The notes beneath the pieces are model-generated. The model saw only the letters and a list, made by a program, of their open reading frames with translations. It made no database searches and was not told the origin of the DNA. 64,000 bases of DNA from Cellulomonas wangsupingiae. GTDB lineage: Bacteria > Actinomycetota > Actinomycetes > Actinomycetales > Cellulomonadaceae. Each line of letters begins with the position of its first letter. Position 1 is the first letter of the stretch. A program made the translations under genes and the position numbers. The stretch covers positions 682,001-746,000 of the forward strand of contig NZ_CP101989.1 of assembly GCF_024508275.1 (NCBI RefSeq). The letters are read 5' to 3'. Below are positions 52,824 through 63,317 of this stretch, piece after piece.

Positions 52824-52837
52824 TAGCCTTGCGGCCG
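52824..52837 (+). promoter_or_regulatory. -10 element of the LytR_C gene (leaderless)
   Basis: TAGCCT (52824-52829) lies 13 nt before the GTG at 52837. Confidence 0.5.
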
Positions 52838-53445
52838 TGAGCAAGGCGGACTACCCCTACCCCGAGGACGAGTTCGACGCGATCTCGCCCGACGCGCCCA
52901 CCGGCGTCCACCGCGCGCCCCGGTCGGCGTGGAGCCGGTGGTGGCCGTTCGTGGTCGTGCTGGTGGTCGTCCCCGCGCTGGCCTACGGCGTGGTGACGTA
53001 CCTGTCGCGCACCGGGGACCTGCCGCTGGCCGGGGGGTCGCCGCAGGGCCAGGAGGAGCCGGCGGGTACCGGCGAGGACGCCGCCGAGGACCCGGGTGAC
53101 ACCGAGCCCGCGCCCGACGCGGAGGAGCCGCCGGTGGTCGAGACCACGCCCGCGCAGGTGCCGCCCGACCTCACGGTCCCCGTGTCGGTGCTCAACGGCG
53201 CGGGCATCGGCGGGCTCGCCCGGACGACGGCCGCCGAGCTGACCGCCGCCGGGTTCACGGACGTCTCGCCCGACGACGCGACGGGCACCCTGCCCGCGCA
53301 GTCGACCATCTACATCACGTCGGAGGACCTGCGGACGACCGCGGACCTCGTCGCGACGACGCTGGGCGTGCCGACGATCGAGGTCGCACCGGACCGGGCG
53401 GGCGACGGCGTCAGCGTCGTCCTCGTCACCGATCCCGACGCCTGA
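52837..53445 (+). CDS. LytR C-terminal (LytR_C) domain membrane protein
   Basis: 202 aa. Cytoplasmic N terminus with acidic residues (YPEDEFD), one membrane helix (WPFVVVLVVVPALAYGVVTYL, near residues 33-53), an acidic Pro/Glu linker and an extracytoplasmic LytR_C domain (VSVLNGAGIGGLARTTAAELTAAGFTDV). This domain is found in the LCP wall-teichoic-acid ligases and as stand-alone proteins such as VirR of mycobacteria, which affects envelope integrity. Here it is a stand-alone protein without the LCP catalytic domain. It follows DUF3263 and precedes cspA. Confidence 0.88.
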   Translation: MSKADYPYPEDEFDAISPDAPTGVHRAPRSAWSRWWPFVVVLVVVPALAYGVVTYLSRTGDLPLAGGSPQGQEEPAGTGEDAAEDPGDTEPAPDAEEPPVVETTPAQVPPDLTVPVSVLNGAGIGGLARTTAAELTAAGFTDVSPDDATGTLPAQSTIYITSEDLRTTADLVATTLGVPTIEVAPDRAGDGVSVVLVTDPDA

Positions 53446-53569
53446 GAGGCCCGGGGCTCGTCCCCGCAGAGCGCGCAGACCCTGGTCGGGGTGTGGCGTG
53501 CGCCACTAGGCTCCACGCACCGGGGCGACGGCGGAGCGACCCGGCCACCAGGACGTCGAGGAGCACGGC

Positions 53570-53773
53570 ATGGCCCAGGGCACGGTCAAGTGGTTCAACG
53601 CGGAGAAGGGGTTCGGGTTCATCACCCCGGAGGGGGGTGGGCCGGACCTGTTCGTGCACTTCAGCGCCATCCAGACGGAGGGCTACCGCACCCTCGAGGA
53701 GGGGCAGTCCGTCGACTTCGAGGTCGGCCAGGGCACCAAGGGGCCGCAGGCCGAGCAGGTCCGGCCCGTCTGA
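53570..53773 (+). CDS. Cold-shock protein (CspA family)
   Basis: 67-aa single OB-fold RNA chaperone. RNP1 (KGFGFIT) and RNP2 (LFVHFSAI) are intact, and the start [14 protein letters not shown] is canonical. The ATG at 53570 has GGAGCACGGC upstream. The TAGGCT at about 53507 gives a leader of about 55 nt, as often in csp mRNAs. It converges with the GH15-like gene. It binds single-stranded RNA and helps translation or anti-termination at low temperature. Confidence 0.95.
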   Translation: MAQGTVKWFNAEKGFGFITPEGGGPDLFVHFSAIQTEGYRTLEEGQSVDFEVGQGTKGPQAEQVRPV

Positions 53774-53864
53774 CCCGGCACCGGGGCGGCCGCGTGCCGC
53801 CCGAGGTCGGCACGGTCGCCGCGAGCGTCCGTGCCGGCCGTGCCCGGGGCGGGGCGGTCGCGCG

Positions 53865-55331
53865 TCAGGCCGTCGCGCGCCGGGCGTCGAGCGCGTCGAT
53901 CGCGAGCAGCACGCACGCCGCGCTCCAGCCCAGCGGGGCGACCGCCGCGGGCGCGCCGTCCGCGAGCAGCTTCTCCGGGATCGCGCCGGACGGGGTCCGG
54001 TGCGCGTCGACGACGTCGAGCCACCGGGCCGCGGCGGCGACGTCCCCCTGCTCGGCGGCGACCCACGCGTAGAGGGTGGTCTGCGGCGTCCACGAGACCC
54101 CGTCGCGCCGCCAGCCGGCGCCGGGTGCCAGGCCGGCCGCGGGGCGCAGCATCGACGGCACGGAGGCCCGCCACGCCGCGGCGCCGTCGACGGGGGCCTG
54201 CCCCCAGAACGGCGCCAGCACGAACGCGCTGGCGGCGTCCGGGAGCGCACGCGTGGTGTAGCGGCCGTAGCCCGTCGGGGCGAACGCGTCGACGACGGCC
54301 TGCCGCGCGGCCGCGGCGCCTGCCGCAGCGGCGGCCGCGGGTGCCGGGCGCCCCGCGGCGGCGAGCACGACGGCGGCCTGCTCGAGCCCGGCCACGAGCG
54401 GCGCCGCCGTCCCCAGGGTCACGTCGCTCTCCGCGACCTCCCAGTAGTCGGGCGACGCGGGCGGCAGCCCTCCGGCGACGAGCTGCAGCGCGTGCCCGGC
54501 CGACCTCTCGACGAGCGGTGCGAGCCGCCGGGCGACCTCCGGCCGCCGTGCGTCGTCCACCTCGGCCAGGACCAGGCCCGCCGACCACATCGCCCAGCCC
54601 GTGCCGTCGGTCTGCACGCCACGGCCGTCCGGCGGGCCCGACCCGTCCGGGAGGTAGCGCGCCTCGAACGACCCGTCCGGCGCCTGCACGCGCTCGAGGA
54701 AGTCCAGCACGTCGAGCGCGTCGTCGACGTGGCCCGTGCGCGCCAGCGCGACGGCGACGAACGAGGAGTCGCGCGGCCACACGTAGCGCCAGCTCTCGGA
54801 CCAGCCGGCGACGACGACGCCGTCGGCGACGGTCAGGGAGTGCAGGTCCAGCAGCGCGGCGCGGGCCAGCTCCTCGTGCGGGCCGCCCTGACCGGGCACG
54901 TCGCCCGCGGCGAGCCAGGAGAGCTGCTCGTCGGCGGCGTGGGCCGCCGCCGCGGGGCCGAGGGGGGTGGTCGTCGTGGGGGTCGAGCCGAGCGCGGCGG
55001 CCAGGACGGCCGCCGCCGGGTCCGGCACGCGCGTGCCGGGCAGGTAGACCGCCACGGCGTCGGCGGGGACCTCGCCCCGGGCCCCGTCGGGGAGCACCGA
55101 GACGGCCTGCTGGTACAGCGGGATCTGGGCGTGCTGGACACCGCCCGGGGCGCCGAGACCGGTCCCCACGCCGGCGACGGCCCCGGACCCGGCGCCCGCC
55201 GCGGCCGGCGCGTCGGCCGCACGGCCCTCGGACGCGCTCGTCCCCGTCGTCGCCAGCAGGAGCGCGGCCAGCACGAGGGCCGCGCGGGCGTGGGAGCGCC
55301 GGGCGCGGCTCACGACGACGGCGTCGGGCAC
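53865..55331 (-). CDS. Secreted glycoside-hydrolase family 15-like (alpha/alpha-barrel) protein
   Basis: 488 aa. The signal peptide (residues 8-35) is followed by an alpha/alpha-barrel typical of glucoamylase-like proteins: VVAGWSESWRYVWPRDSSFVAVALARTG, QAPDGSFEARYLPDG, TDGTGWAMWSAGL and VSWTPQTTLYAW. The general acid/base Glu of GH15 is not evident, so activity is uncertain. The Ala-rich composition suggests a secreted protein in this GC-rich genome. GTG 55331 was chosen because TAAGGT on the minus strand (55344-55339) precedes it by 13 nt. An earlier in-frame GTG at 55340 overlaps the -10. Confidence 0.8.
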   Translation of the reverse strand: MPDAVVVSRARRSHARAALVLAALLLATTGTSASEGRAADAPAAAGAGSGAVAGVGTGLGAPGGVQHAQIPLYQQAVSVLPDGARGEVPADAVAVYLPGTRVPDPAAAVLAAALGSTPTTTTPLGPAAAAHAADEQLSWLAAGDVPGQGGPHEELARAALLDLHSLTVADGVVVAGWSESWRYVWPRDSSFVAVALARTGHVDDALDVLDFLERVQAPDGSFEARYLPDGSGPPDGRGVQTDGTGWAMWSAGLVLAEVDDARRPEVARRLAPLVERSAGHALQLVAGGLPPASPDYWEVAESDVTLGTAAPLVAGLEQAAVVLAAAGRPAPAAAAAAGAAAARQAVVDAFAPTGYGRYTTRALPDAASAFVLAPFWGQAPVDGAAAWRASVPSMLRPAAGLAPGAGWRRDGVSWTPQTTLYAWVAAEQGDVAAAARWLDVVDAHRTPSGAIPEKLLADGAPAAVAPLGWSAACVLLAIDALDARRATA

Positions 55332-55383
55332 ACGCCGCACCTTAGGGCCTTCGCGCAGGGCGTAGGGCGCCAGTGCGACGCTG

Positions 55384-55445
55384 CTTGCACTCGAAGGGGT
55401 CGAGTGCTAACCATTGACTTAGCACTCTCCGGTGGAGAGTGACAG
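55384..55445 (+). promoter_or_regulatory. groEL promoter region with two CIRCE operators
   Basis: CIRCE 1: CTTGCACTC-N9-GAGTGCTAA (55384-55410), two mismatches in the left arm. CIRCE 2: TTAGCACTC-N9-GAGTGACAG (55419-55445), a perfect left arm and five of nine bases matching in the right arm. Between and within them TTGACT (55414-55419) is the likely -35. HrcA bound here would repress groEL until heat shock. CIRCE 2 covers the presumed -10, the usual arrangement in Actinobacteria. Confidence 0.85.
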
Positions 55446-55489
55446 AATCATCCGGTCGTCAGGTGAGGGTCGTCGCGCGCGGGACGTGA

Positions 55490-57187
<1,698 letters not shown>

Positions 57188-57212
57188 CGCAGCTGAGCAC
57201 CACCTGAACGGT

Positions 57213-57252
57213 CCGACGGCCGGTCACCCCGCAGGGGGTGGCCGGCCGTCGG
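57213..57252 (+). terminator. Hairpin terminator after groEL (copy 1 of an identical 40-nt pair)
   Basis: A 40-nt nearly perfect palindrome starting CCGACGGCCGG, 25 nt past the groEL stop, with one T-G wobble in an 18-bp stem. The same 40 nt occur at 57837-57876. Confidence 0.8.
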
Positions 57253-57344
57253 CGTCCCCACCTGCGACGAAACGCTTCGCGCGGTGCGTCGCGGCGGTCG
57301 GCCGCACTAGCGTCCCGGACGACGACGACGTCGAGGAGGACGGG

Positions 57345-57794
57345 ATGCTCGCACCCCACCGACGCAGGGCAGCGCGCACGACGGCCGGGGCCGCCGCGCT
57401 GGGGATCACCGCGGTGCTGGCCGCCGGGGCGCCCGCGGCAGGCGGGACCGGCCCCGAGCCGCCGCCCCCGGCGGAGCCGGCGCAGGTGCTGCAGTGGCCT
57501 GTCGAGCTGAAGGGCACGTGGAGCTCGCCGACGTGGGCCCAGGCCGCGGGGCGCACCACGGTGGTCGTCGAGCTCGACTGCGGCAACCCCGTCGGCGCCC
57601 GGCCGCCGCAGTACTACGTCCAGCTCATGCCGCACGACCGCATGGTGCCCATGGTGATGCCGCAGCCCGTGCCGTGCGGTGTCCCGCACGCGCTCACCGG
57701 CGACCAGCTCGCCGGCACGTACCACGTCTTCCTCGCCAAGGCGTCGGGGGACGGTGCGGTGCTGCGCGGCAAGGTCGAGGTCGCGACGCCGTGA
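57345..57794 (+). CDS. Small secreted protein of unknown function
   Basis: 149 aa. A twin-Arg-rich n-region (APHRRRAARTTAGAAALG) and hydrophobic helix ending in APAAGG form a signal peptide, possibly Tat-like. The mature protein is Pro-rich at first, then a compact beta-strand region with two cysteines (ELDCGN and VPCGVP) and MPHDRMVPMVMPQPV, a Met/His-rich stretch that could bind copper, by analogy only. It lies between groEL and a membrane-protein gene, bounded by two identical hairpins. ATG 57345 follows GAGGAGGACGGG. Confidence 0.75.
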   Translation: MLAPHRRRAARTTAGAAALGITAVLAAGAPAAGGTGPEPPPPAEPAQVLQWPVELKGTWSSPTWAQAAGRTTVVVELDCGNPVGARPPQYYVQLMPHDRMVPMVMPQPVPCGVPHALTGDQLAGTYHVFLAKASGDGAVLRGKVEVATP

Positions 57795-57836
57795 CGCAGG
57801 CGGCGGCGGACCCGAGCCGCTGAGCACCCGGACGCA

Positions 57837-57876
57837 CCGACGGCCGGTCACCCCGCAGGGGGTGGCCGGCCGTCGG
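57837..57876. terminator. Hairpin terminator (copy 2 of the 40-nt pair)
   Basis: Identical over 40 nt to 57213-57252. It lies 43 nt past the small secreted-protein gene and 16 nt before the convergent membrane-protein stop, so it can terminate from both sides. Confidence 0.8.
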
Positions 57877-57891
57877 TCCGTCGTGCGTCTC

Positions 57892-58452
57892 TCAGCGCGG
57901 CGCGGTCGAGCCGGGCGCCTGCCAGGGGTCGGAGCCACCGGAGGCCGGCGGGGCCGGCGGGGGGAGGGTCGGCGTCCCGTGGTCGGCCGGGGCCGCGTAC
58001 GGGTCGCTCTGGCCGTACCCGGCAGGCTGGCCGTAGGCGTCGGCCTGGCCGTAGGCCGCGGGCTGCGCGTACGGGGCGGGCTGGCCGTAGCCGGTGGGCT
58101 GGCCGTAGCCCGCGGGCTGGCCGTAGCCCGACGGGTACCCGCCGTACGGGTGCGGGTCGATCCCCGCCGCCGTCAGGCGTGCCTCCGCCTCGCGCAGCCG
58201 GCGCTCGATCGGCCACTCCATGAAGACGAACATGATCATGAAGACGATGTTGGCCAGCGGCACCAGCACGAGCAGGCCGTGCCACAGCGTCCAGCCCGCC
58301 TTCTTGGCGATGCGCATGTACATGTAGATGCCGAACGCCGCGATCGCCAGGTAGAAGATCACGACGACGATGCCGGCGACGATCGCGCCCGCCTCGGCGG
58401 AGGAGTCGGAGGTCGTGGAGAACGTCGAGAGCGGGTACGTGCTGGTCAGCAT
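57892..58452 (-). CDS. DUF5684-like membrane protein with Gly-Tyr-Gln-Pro repeats
   Basis: 186 aa. Two membrane helices ([20 protein letters not shown], then [19 protein letters not shown], in the 20-60 region) surround [11 protein letters not shown], a DUF5684/DUF805-type signature. The C-terminal half is low-complexity with about eight GYGQPA-type repeats, Pro/Ala/Gly-rich, like the tails that tether proteins near the wall. ATG 58452 follows GAGGACC. Function unknown. It converges on the small secreted-protein gene. Confidence 0.8.
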   Translation of the reverse strand: MLTSTYPLSTFSTTSDSSAEAGAIVAGIVVVIFYLAIAAFGIYMYMRIAKKAGWTLWHGLLVLVPLANIVFMIMFVFMEWPIERRLREAEARLTAAGIDPHPYGGYPSGYGQPAGYGQPTGYGQPAPYAQPAAYGQADAYGQPAGYGQSDPYAAPADHGTPTLPPPAPPASGGSDPWQAPGSTAPR

Positions 58453-58532
58453 GAGGTCCTCGTTCGCAGTGTCGGGGCGCGCGCAGGCTACCGGGTGGCA
58501 CGGCCCTCCCGGGCCACGTGCCGCCGGGAGCG

Positions 58533-59741
58533 CTACGCGGCCGCGGTGAGCCGGCTCGCCAGGGACAGCGCGCGCGGCACGGCGTCCAGGTACTCCCGGC
58601 CGACCTCGTACGGGTCCAGCCCGGTGGCGGCGACGGCGTCGGTGTCGCTCGCCTCCTGCGCGACCACGGCGGCCAGCACCGGGCCGTACGGGCCGGTGCC
58701 GTGCTCAAGCGCGTCCGCCACGGCCGTGGAGACGCCCGTGCGGGACACGACGCGCGACGCGTCGACCTGCAGGTGCGCGGCTGCCGCGGAGAGCAGGCCC
58801 ACGGTGTACCCCGTGTCGTCCCCCGACAGCGCCGCGCACGTGTGCGCCCGGGTGAGCAGGAACCACAGGCTCTCCAGCGACGTCGGCGTCGCGCCGACCA
58901 GCGACGCCGTGGCGATGGCACCGAGCTGCCGCGGCCCCACGAGCATGACGGCCTGCTGCACCGAGTCGATCTTGTGCCGGACGCCCGCGGCCGAGGAGTT
59001 GACCAGGTGCAGCACGCGCATCGTCAGCTCGGCGTCGCTCGCGACGGTCCGGGTGTACTCCTTCGGGTCCGGGTCCCGCCCGGCGAGCTGGCGCAGCAGC
59101 TCGAAGCACTGGACCTCGCCCGCGCCGAGCGGCCGCTGCGCGTCGGTCTGCTGACGTGGCAGTACCAGCGGGCCCTGCAGCAGCTCGGCACCGGCCTCCA
59201 GGGCGGCACCGACGCGCTCGCGCGACGTCGCCTGCTCGGCGAGCACGATGGTCCCCGCGCCCGCGGCGCGCCGCACGAGGTCGTCGAGCTGCGCGGCGGG
59301 CAGGCGTGCGTCGATCTTGACCATCTGCGCGTACGGCAGCAGCGCGTCCTGGGCCGGGTCGCCCACGTAGTCGCCGAGCGCGACGCGCACGTCGGACTCC
59401 GCCAGGGCGGTGAGCCGGCCGGTGGCGCCGGGCGCGTACTGGTGGGCGGCGGGCACCTCGAGGACGAGCCCGTGGGGTGCGTCGAGCTCGGGCTCGGTGG
59501 ACGTGAGCATCTGGTGGGTGGCGCGCACGATCAGCGGCCGGCTCCCCGCGACCCGGGACAGGTCGACCGTGCGGTACACGGCGTCGACGACGTGCTCGAC
59601 CAGCTCCTCGGCCACGGGCTGTCCGCCCTCGCCGGGGACGACGCCGCGCACGGCATAGGCGAACACGCTGCGGTCGGGGTGCACGACGGGCTGGCGGTGG
59701 ATCGTCGCACCGTGACGCGTGCTCGGTGCCAGGCTGCTCAC
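58533..59741 (-). CDS. EAL-HDOD protein (signalling regulator of the flagellar cluster)
   Basis: 402 aa. The N-terminal EAL-like domain (residues 10-200) is degenerate: the EAL motif is replaced by AYAVRG, although LAEQ and QGPLVLP positions are still recognisable. The C-terminal HDOD (residues 205-390) has [51 protein letters not shown]. Such YuwB/CdgJ-type proteins usually act by protein contact, not c-di-GMP hydrolysis. GTG 59741. It lies 83 nt downstream of fliW on the same strand and may tune motility. Confidence 0.85.
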   Translation of the reverse strand: MSSLAPSTRHGATIHRQPVVHPDRSVFAYAVRGVVPGEGGQPVAEELVEHVVDAVYRTVDLSRVAGSRPLIVRATHQMLTSTEPELDAPHGLVLEVPAAHQYAPGATGRLTALAESDVRVALGDYVGDPAQDALLPYAQMVKIDARLPAAQLDDLVRRAAGAGTIVLAEQATSRERVGAALEAGAELLQGPLVLPRQQTDAQRPLGAGEVQCFELLRQLAGRDPDPKEYTRTVASDAELTMRVLHLVNSSAAGVRHKIDSVQQAVMLVGPRQLGAIATASLVGATPTSLESLWFLLTRAHTCAALSGDDTGYTVGLLSAAAAHLQVDASRVVSRTGVSTAVADALEHGTGPYGPVLAAVVAQEASDTDAVAATGLDPYEVGREYLDAVPRALSLASRLTAAA

Positions 59742-59824
59742 GGGGTTCCTCCAGGGTGTGACGGTGGTACGGGGTGACCCGGTCCTCGTCGCACCGCGGG
59801 GTGCGAGCGCCGGGTCGCGGGGCC

Positions 59825-60268
59825 TCAGCCCAGCGGTGCCCGCAGCGGGTGCTCGTCGTCGAGGACGACCTGGGCGAGCCGGCCGGTGGCAGGGTCCACG
59901 ACGATCGGTGCCAGCAGGTTGGCGGTCGGCGCCGTGCGGTCGTCGTCCGCGGGGTGCACGACGACCAGGAGCGTCGTGGCGGCGTCGGGCGCCGCGCCGA
60001 GCACGTCGAGGGCGTCGGACGGCAGCGCCGGGGCGTAGTCGGGGAAGAACGTGCGCGGCTCGACGACGAACAGCCGGACCGGGCGTCCGCCCGCCGGTGC
60101 GGAGCGCAGCGCGAACAGCACGCCGGTGTCGTCCAGCGGCTGCAGCTCGAACTCGTCGTGGCCCGGCAGGCCCGGCAGCTCGGCTGCCGCGCGCAGCACG
60201 GCGGGCACCTGCCGCGGACCGGCGGGCGTGGTGACGGTCACGGCTACCGCGGGAACGGCGGCGCTCAT
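59825..60268 (-). CDS. fliW: Flagellar assembly factor FliW
   Basis: 147 aa, a flagellin- and CsrA-binding protein in the FliW family. Visible are the family segments ELPGLPGHDEFELQPLD, LFALRSAP, LFVVEPRTFFPDY and VVVHPADD with TANLLAPIVVDPATG. In Gram-positives FliW senses flagellin and frees or binds CsrA to set flagellin translation. It overlaps flgL by 4 nt. No csrA is visible next to it in the window; in many Actinobacteria csrA directly follows fliW, but here the next gene is the EAL-HDOD. Confidence 0.9.
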   Translation of the reverse strand: MSAAVPAVAVTVTTPAGPRQVPAVLRAAAELPGLPGHDEFELQPLDDTGVLFALRSAPAGGRPVRLFVVEPRTFFPDYAPALPSDALDVLGAAPDAATTLLVVVHPADDDRTAPTANLLAPIVVDPATGRLAQVVLDDEHPLRAPLG

Positions 60269-61164
60269 CGCAGGAAGTCCAGGAGCGACGGCTGCAGCAC
60301 CTTGGCGGCTGCCCCCAGGGCTCCCCGGTAGGCGACCTCCTGGGACTGCACCTGCAGGATGATCTCGGCGAGGTCGACGTCCTCCATGCCGGAGACGTGC
60401 TGCGTGAGGGTGACGGACCGGTCGGCCAGCACGTCCTGCGCGGCGAGCACCTGGGAGTGCCGGGCGCCGACGGACGCCACCTGCTCGAGCGCCGCGGACA
60501 TGCGGCCGTCGATCGCGTCGATGTCCGCCGACATGTCGGTGCTGCCCGAGCGGATCGACGCGGCGAGCGCGTCGAGGACCGCGAACGCGGACCCGGCGCC
60601 CACCCCGAAGACGGCACTGCCGTCGGCGTCGACGCGCACCTTGCTCTCCGCGCCGACCTGGCGCGTCACCGGGGTGCCGGTGCCGTGCCACGTGTACGTG
60701 GGGGGTGTGGTCGTCGAGTCGGCCGTGAACGCGTCTCCGGCGCTCGTGCCGGCGAAGACGTGGCGGCCCGAGTAGGTGGTGTTGGCCTGCTGCAGCAGCT
60801 CGTCGCGGCGGGCCTCGACCTCGGCGGCGAGCGCCTCGCGGGCGTCGGGGCTCAGCGCGCCGCTGCCGGCCCGCACCGCGAGGTCGCGCGCGCTGCGCAG
60901 GCCTGCGAGGACGCCGCCCATGGCGCCGTCCACGGTCGCGAGCCACGCGTCGCCGTCCTCGGCGTTGCGCAGGTACTGGGTGTTCGCCCGCTGGTCCGCA
61001 CGCAGGCGCAGCAGGTCGTGCGCGCCGGCAGGGTCGTCCGACGGCTTGGAGATGCGCTTGCCGCTGGACATCTGCTCCTGCAGCCGCGCTGCGGCCGCGA
61101 GGTTGGCCTGGAGGTTCGCCAGCGTCGAGCGCTGGACCGTGGTGTGGGTGACCCGGGAGACCAT
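60265..61164 (-). CDS. flgL: Flagellar hook-filament junction protein FlgL
   Basis: Hook-associated protein 3, exported by the flagellar type III system. It is 299 aa. The flagellin-like N-terminal D0/D1 region (NLQANLAAAARLQEQMSSGKRISKPSDDPAGAHDLL) and C-terminal helix (DLAEIILQVQSQEVAYRGALGAAAKV) are present. The ATG at 61164 was chosen; a GTG at 61173 overlapping the flgK stop (GTGA) is an alternative. It overlaps fliW by 4 nt. Confidence 0.94.
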   Translation of the reverse strand: MVSRVTHTTVQRSTLANLQANLAAAARLQEQMSSGKRISKPSDDPAGAHDLLRLRADQRANTQYLRNAEDGDAWLATVDGAMGGVLAGLRSARDLAVRAGSGALSPDAREALAAEVEARRDELLQQANTTYSGRHVFAGTSAGDAFTADSTTTPPTYTWHGTGTPVTRQVGAESKVRVDADGSAVFGVGAGSAFAVLDALAASIRSGSTDMSADIDAIDGRMSAALEQVASVGARHSQVLAAQDVLADRSVTLTQHVSGMEDVDLAEIILQVQSQEVAYRGALGAAAKVLQPSLLDFLR

Positions 61165-61169
61165 CGCCG

Positions 61170-62588
61170 TCACCGCCCCACGACGCCGGTGCGGTTGATG
61201 AGGGTGTCGAGCATCTCGTCGATCGCGGTGAGCACCCGTGCCGCTCCTTCGTACGCGCGCTGGTAGGCGAGCATGTTGACGGTCTCCTCGTCGATGTCGA
61301 CGGACGCGTTGGCGAGCTGCTGGTCCTGGGTGGCGGTGAGCATCGTCCCGGCCACCTTGCTGCGGGACGCCGCGCTCGCCGTCTGCACGCCGAGGTCGGT
61401 GACGACCGCGCGCCAGCGGGCGTCGGGGCCCTCGGCCGCCGTCCCGAGCGCGGCGAGCTGCGCCGCGACCGAGCCGTCGTACTCGCCCTGACCGGGCGCG
61501 CCGGCGGCGACCTGGTCGGCGCCGGTCAGCGCGACCGTGAGGCCGAGCGCGGCCGGCTGGCCGGCGGTGAACGTGAAGAACGCGCCTCCCGGGTCCCCGG
61601 TCGGGGTGACCCCGGTCGCGTGGACGTCGTTGACCTGCGCGGCGAGCTCGGTCGCGATCTCGTCGTACCGGGCGGCGGCGCCCGTCAGCAGGCCGCCGTC
61701 GCCGGCGGGTGCGAGGACGGACAGCAGCCCGGCGACGCGTCCGCCGTCGATGCCCGCCGGACGGTCGGGCAGCCGCGCCCAGACCACGCCGACCGCCTCG
61801 CCGGCGGTCGCCTGCGCGAACGACGTGGCGCCGGACACCGCGAGCTCGCTGGCGTCGTCGCCGGTGACGAGCGAGCTGCCGCCCACCAGCACGTCGACCT
61901 GGCCGTCCTGACGGACGCGGGCCGTGGCGCCGACGAGCGACGACAGCTCGGTGACGAGCAGGTCGCGCTGGTCGGCCAGCTCGTGGGCCACGCCGCCGGA
62001 GTTCTCGATCGCGAGGATCTTCTCGTTGAGGTCGGCGACCGACGCGGCCGCGGTGTTGACGCGGTCGACGAGGGCGACGGTGGTGGTGCGGGCCTGCTGC
62101 CACTGGGTGCGCGCGTCGGCGTACAGGGTGTGCAGCCCGGTGGCCACCGCGTTGCTGCGCTCGAGCAGCACGGCCCGCGCGGCCTCGCGGTCCGAGCCGT
62201 TGGCGACGTCCGCCCAGCCCGCCCACACGTCCGACAGCAGACCGGACAGGCCGGTCGCCGCCGGCTCGCCCAGGCTCCTCTCGAGCGTGGAGTGCGCCTC
62301 GGCGCGGGCGGCGAGGAACGCGGCGTTGCCGCTCGCGGCGCGGACCTTGGCGTCGAGGAAGACGTCGCCGAGCCGCGCGACGCCCGCGCTGCGGGTGCCC
62401 TGGCCGACGCCGTCGGAGGTCGCGAACATCGACGGGACGCTCTGTGCGGGCACGGACGTCAGCGAGATGCGCTGGCGGGTGTAGCCGACGGTGTTGGCGT
62501 TGGCGATGTTCTGGGCGGAGACGTCGAGGGCCTGGCGCTGGGCGATGAGGGAGCTCAGCGCGGTCCCGACTCCGGAGAAGGTGCTCAC
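61170..62588 (-). CDS. flgK: Flagellar hook-associated protein FlgK
   Basis: Hook-associated protein 1, 472 aa. The N-terminal rod/hook motif ALDVSAQNIANANTVGYTR and C-terminal VNMLAYQRAYEGAARVLTAIDEML form the coiled-coil D0 domain. The middle part carries the variable D2 region. GTG 62588. It is the second gene of the flgN-flgK-flgL-fliW run, separated from flgN by 7 nt. Confidence 0.95.
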   Translation of the reverse strand: MSTFSGVGTALSSLIAQRQALDVSAQNIANANTVGYTRQRISLTSVPAQSVPSMFATSDGVGQGTRSAGVARLGDVFLDAKVRAASGNAAFLAARAEAHSTLERSLGEPAATGLSGLLSDVWAGWADVANGSDREAARAVLLERSNAVATGLHTLYADARTQWQQARTTTVALVDRVNTAAASVADLNEKILAIENSGGVAHELADQRDLLVTELSSLVGATARVRQDGQVDVLVGGSSLVTGDDASELAVSGATSFAQATAGEAVGVVWARLPDRPAGIDGGRVAGLLSVLAPAGDGGLLTGAAARYDEIATELAAQVNDVHATGVTPTGDPGGAFFTFTAGQPAALGLTVALTGADQVAAGAPGQGEYDGSVAAQLAALGTAAEGPDARWRAVVTDLGVQTASAASRSKVAGTMLTATQDQQLANASVDIDEETVNMLAYQRAYEGAARVLTAIDEMLDTLINRTGVVGR

Positions 62589-62595
62589 GGTTCTC

Positions 62596-63093
62596 CTAGA
62601 TCGACCGGTCGACGAGGTGGGCGTGGGTGTCGGGCGCGCTCGTGCGCTGCCCGTGACCGTCGTACGTCTGCACGGTCTCGTGCAGCGACAGCAGGGTCTC
62701 CTGCGCGGCGCGGTGCGAGACGGCGAGCAGCTCGCGGTTGCCGTCGGCGAGCGCCGAGATCTCCGCGGTGAGGGAGGCGAACGCGTCGCGGTGGGCCCGT
62801 AGCAGGTCGTCCCACGGGGCGGGGGCGTGCGCGGCGAGCTCGGCGAGGCCGGCGCCCGGCTGCACCCCGAGGGTGCGCGCGACCTCGTCGGCCTCGACGG
62901 CGCGGCCGAGCTCGGCGCCGCGGATCTCGTCGAGGACGGCCTCGACCTCGCGCGTCGCGTGGCCGAGCCACCGCGTGCGGCCCGAGCCGAGGACGAGCTG
63001 CTCCTCCTCCAGCTTGAACAGCAGCAGCTCGAGGAGGTGGCGCTCGCGCCACAGGACGTCCGACAGCTGCTCGAGGGCGAGCCTGGGGTCCAC
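62596..63093 (-). CDS. flgN: Flagellar export chaperone FlgN
   Basis: 165 aa, all-helical. Coiled-coil N-terminal region with LSDVLWRERHLLELLLFKLEEEQLVL, and REVEAVLDEIRGAELGRAVEADEVA as the second helix. FlgN binds FlgK and FlgL and escorts them to the export gate. It is the first gene of the run and lies 55 nt downstream of a sigma28-like promoter. GTG 63093. Confidence 0.9.
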   Translation of the reverse strand: MDPRLALEQLSDVLWRERHLLELLLFKLEEEQLVLGSGRTRWLGHATREVEAVLDEIRGAELGRAVEADEVARTLGVQPGAGLAELAAHAPAPWDDLLRAHRDAFASLTAEISALADGNRELLAVSHRAAQETLLSLHETVQTYDGHGQRTSAPDTHAHLVDRSI

Positions 63094-63147
63094 CGGTCGG
63101 TCACCTCCGTCATGGCCGGTGCGGGTGCACCGGCGTCGTCGACCTGC

Positions 63148-63174
63148 CTATCGGCCACCTCGGCACGGTCCTGA
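63148..63174 (-). promoter_or_regulatory. Sigma28 (FliA)-like promoter of flgN-flgK-flgL-fliW
   Basis: Minus strand: TCAGGACC (complement of 63167-63174), 11 bp, GCCGATAG (complement of 63148-63155). The -10 matches seven of eight bases of the sigma28 GCCGATAA and the spacer is exactly 11. The -35 is only a partial match to TAAAGTTT. The flgN start is about 55 nt downstream. The sigma factor itself is encoded just across the gap. Confidence 0.6.
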
Positions 63175-63317
63175 CCGATTCACGCACGTCCGTGTGCGGC
63201 GATCGGAGAGGAGGCGGTGTGATGTGCGTCGCTGCCCGGGGTGAGGAGCGGGTGAAGTCCGCGGTCGGAAGCGGGCGGGTTCGCACACTTTCGTTCGTAC
63301 CCTTCCGGGCGTACCGG

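Noticed and set aside
55338..55340. GTG at 55340 as the start of the GH15-like gene
   Set aside because: It lies within the TAAGGT hexamer; the in-frame GTG at 55331 fits the leaderless spacing.
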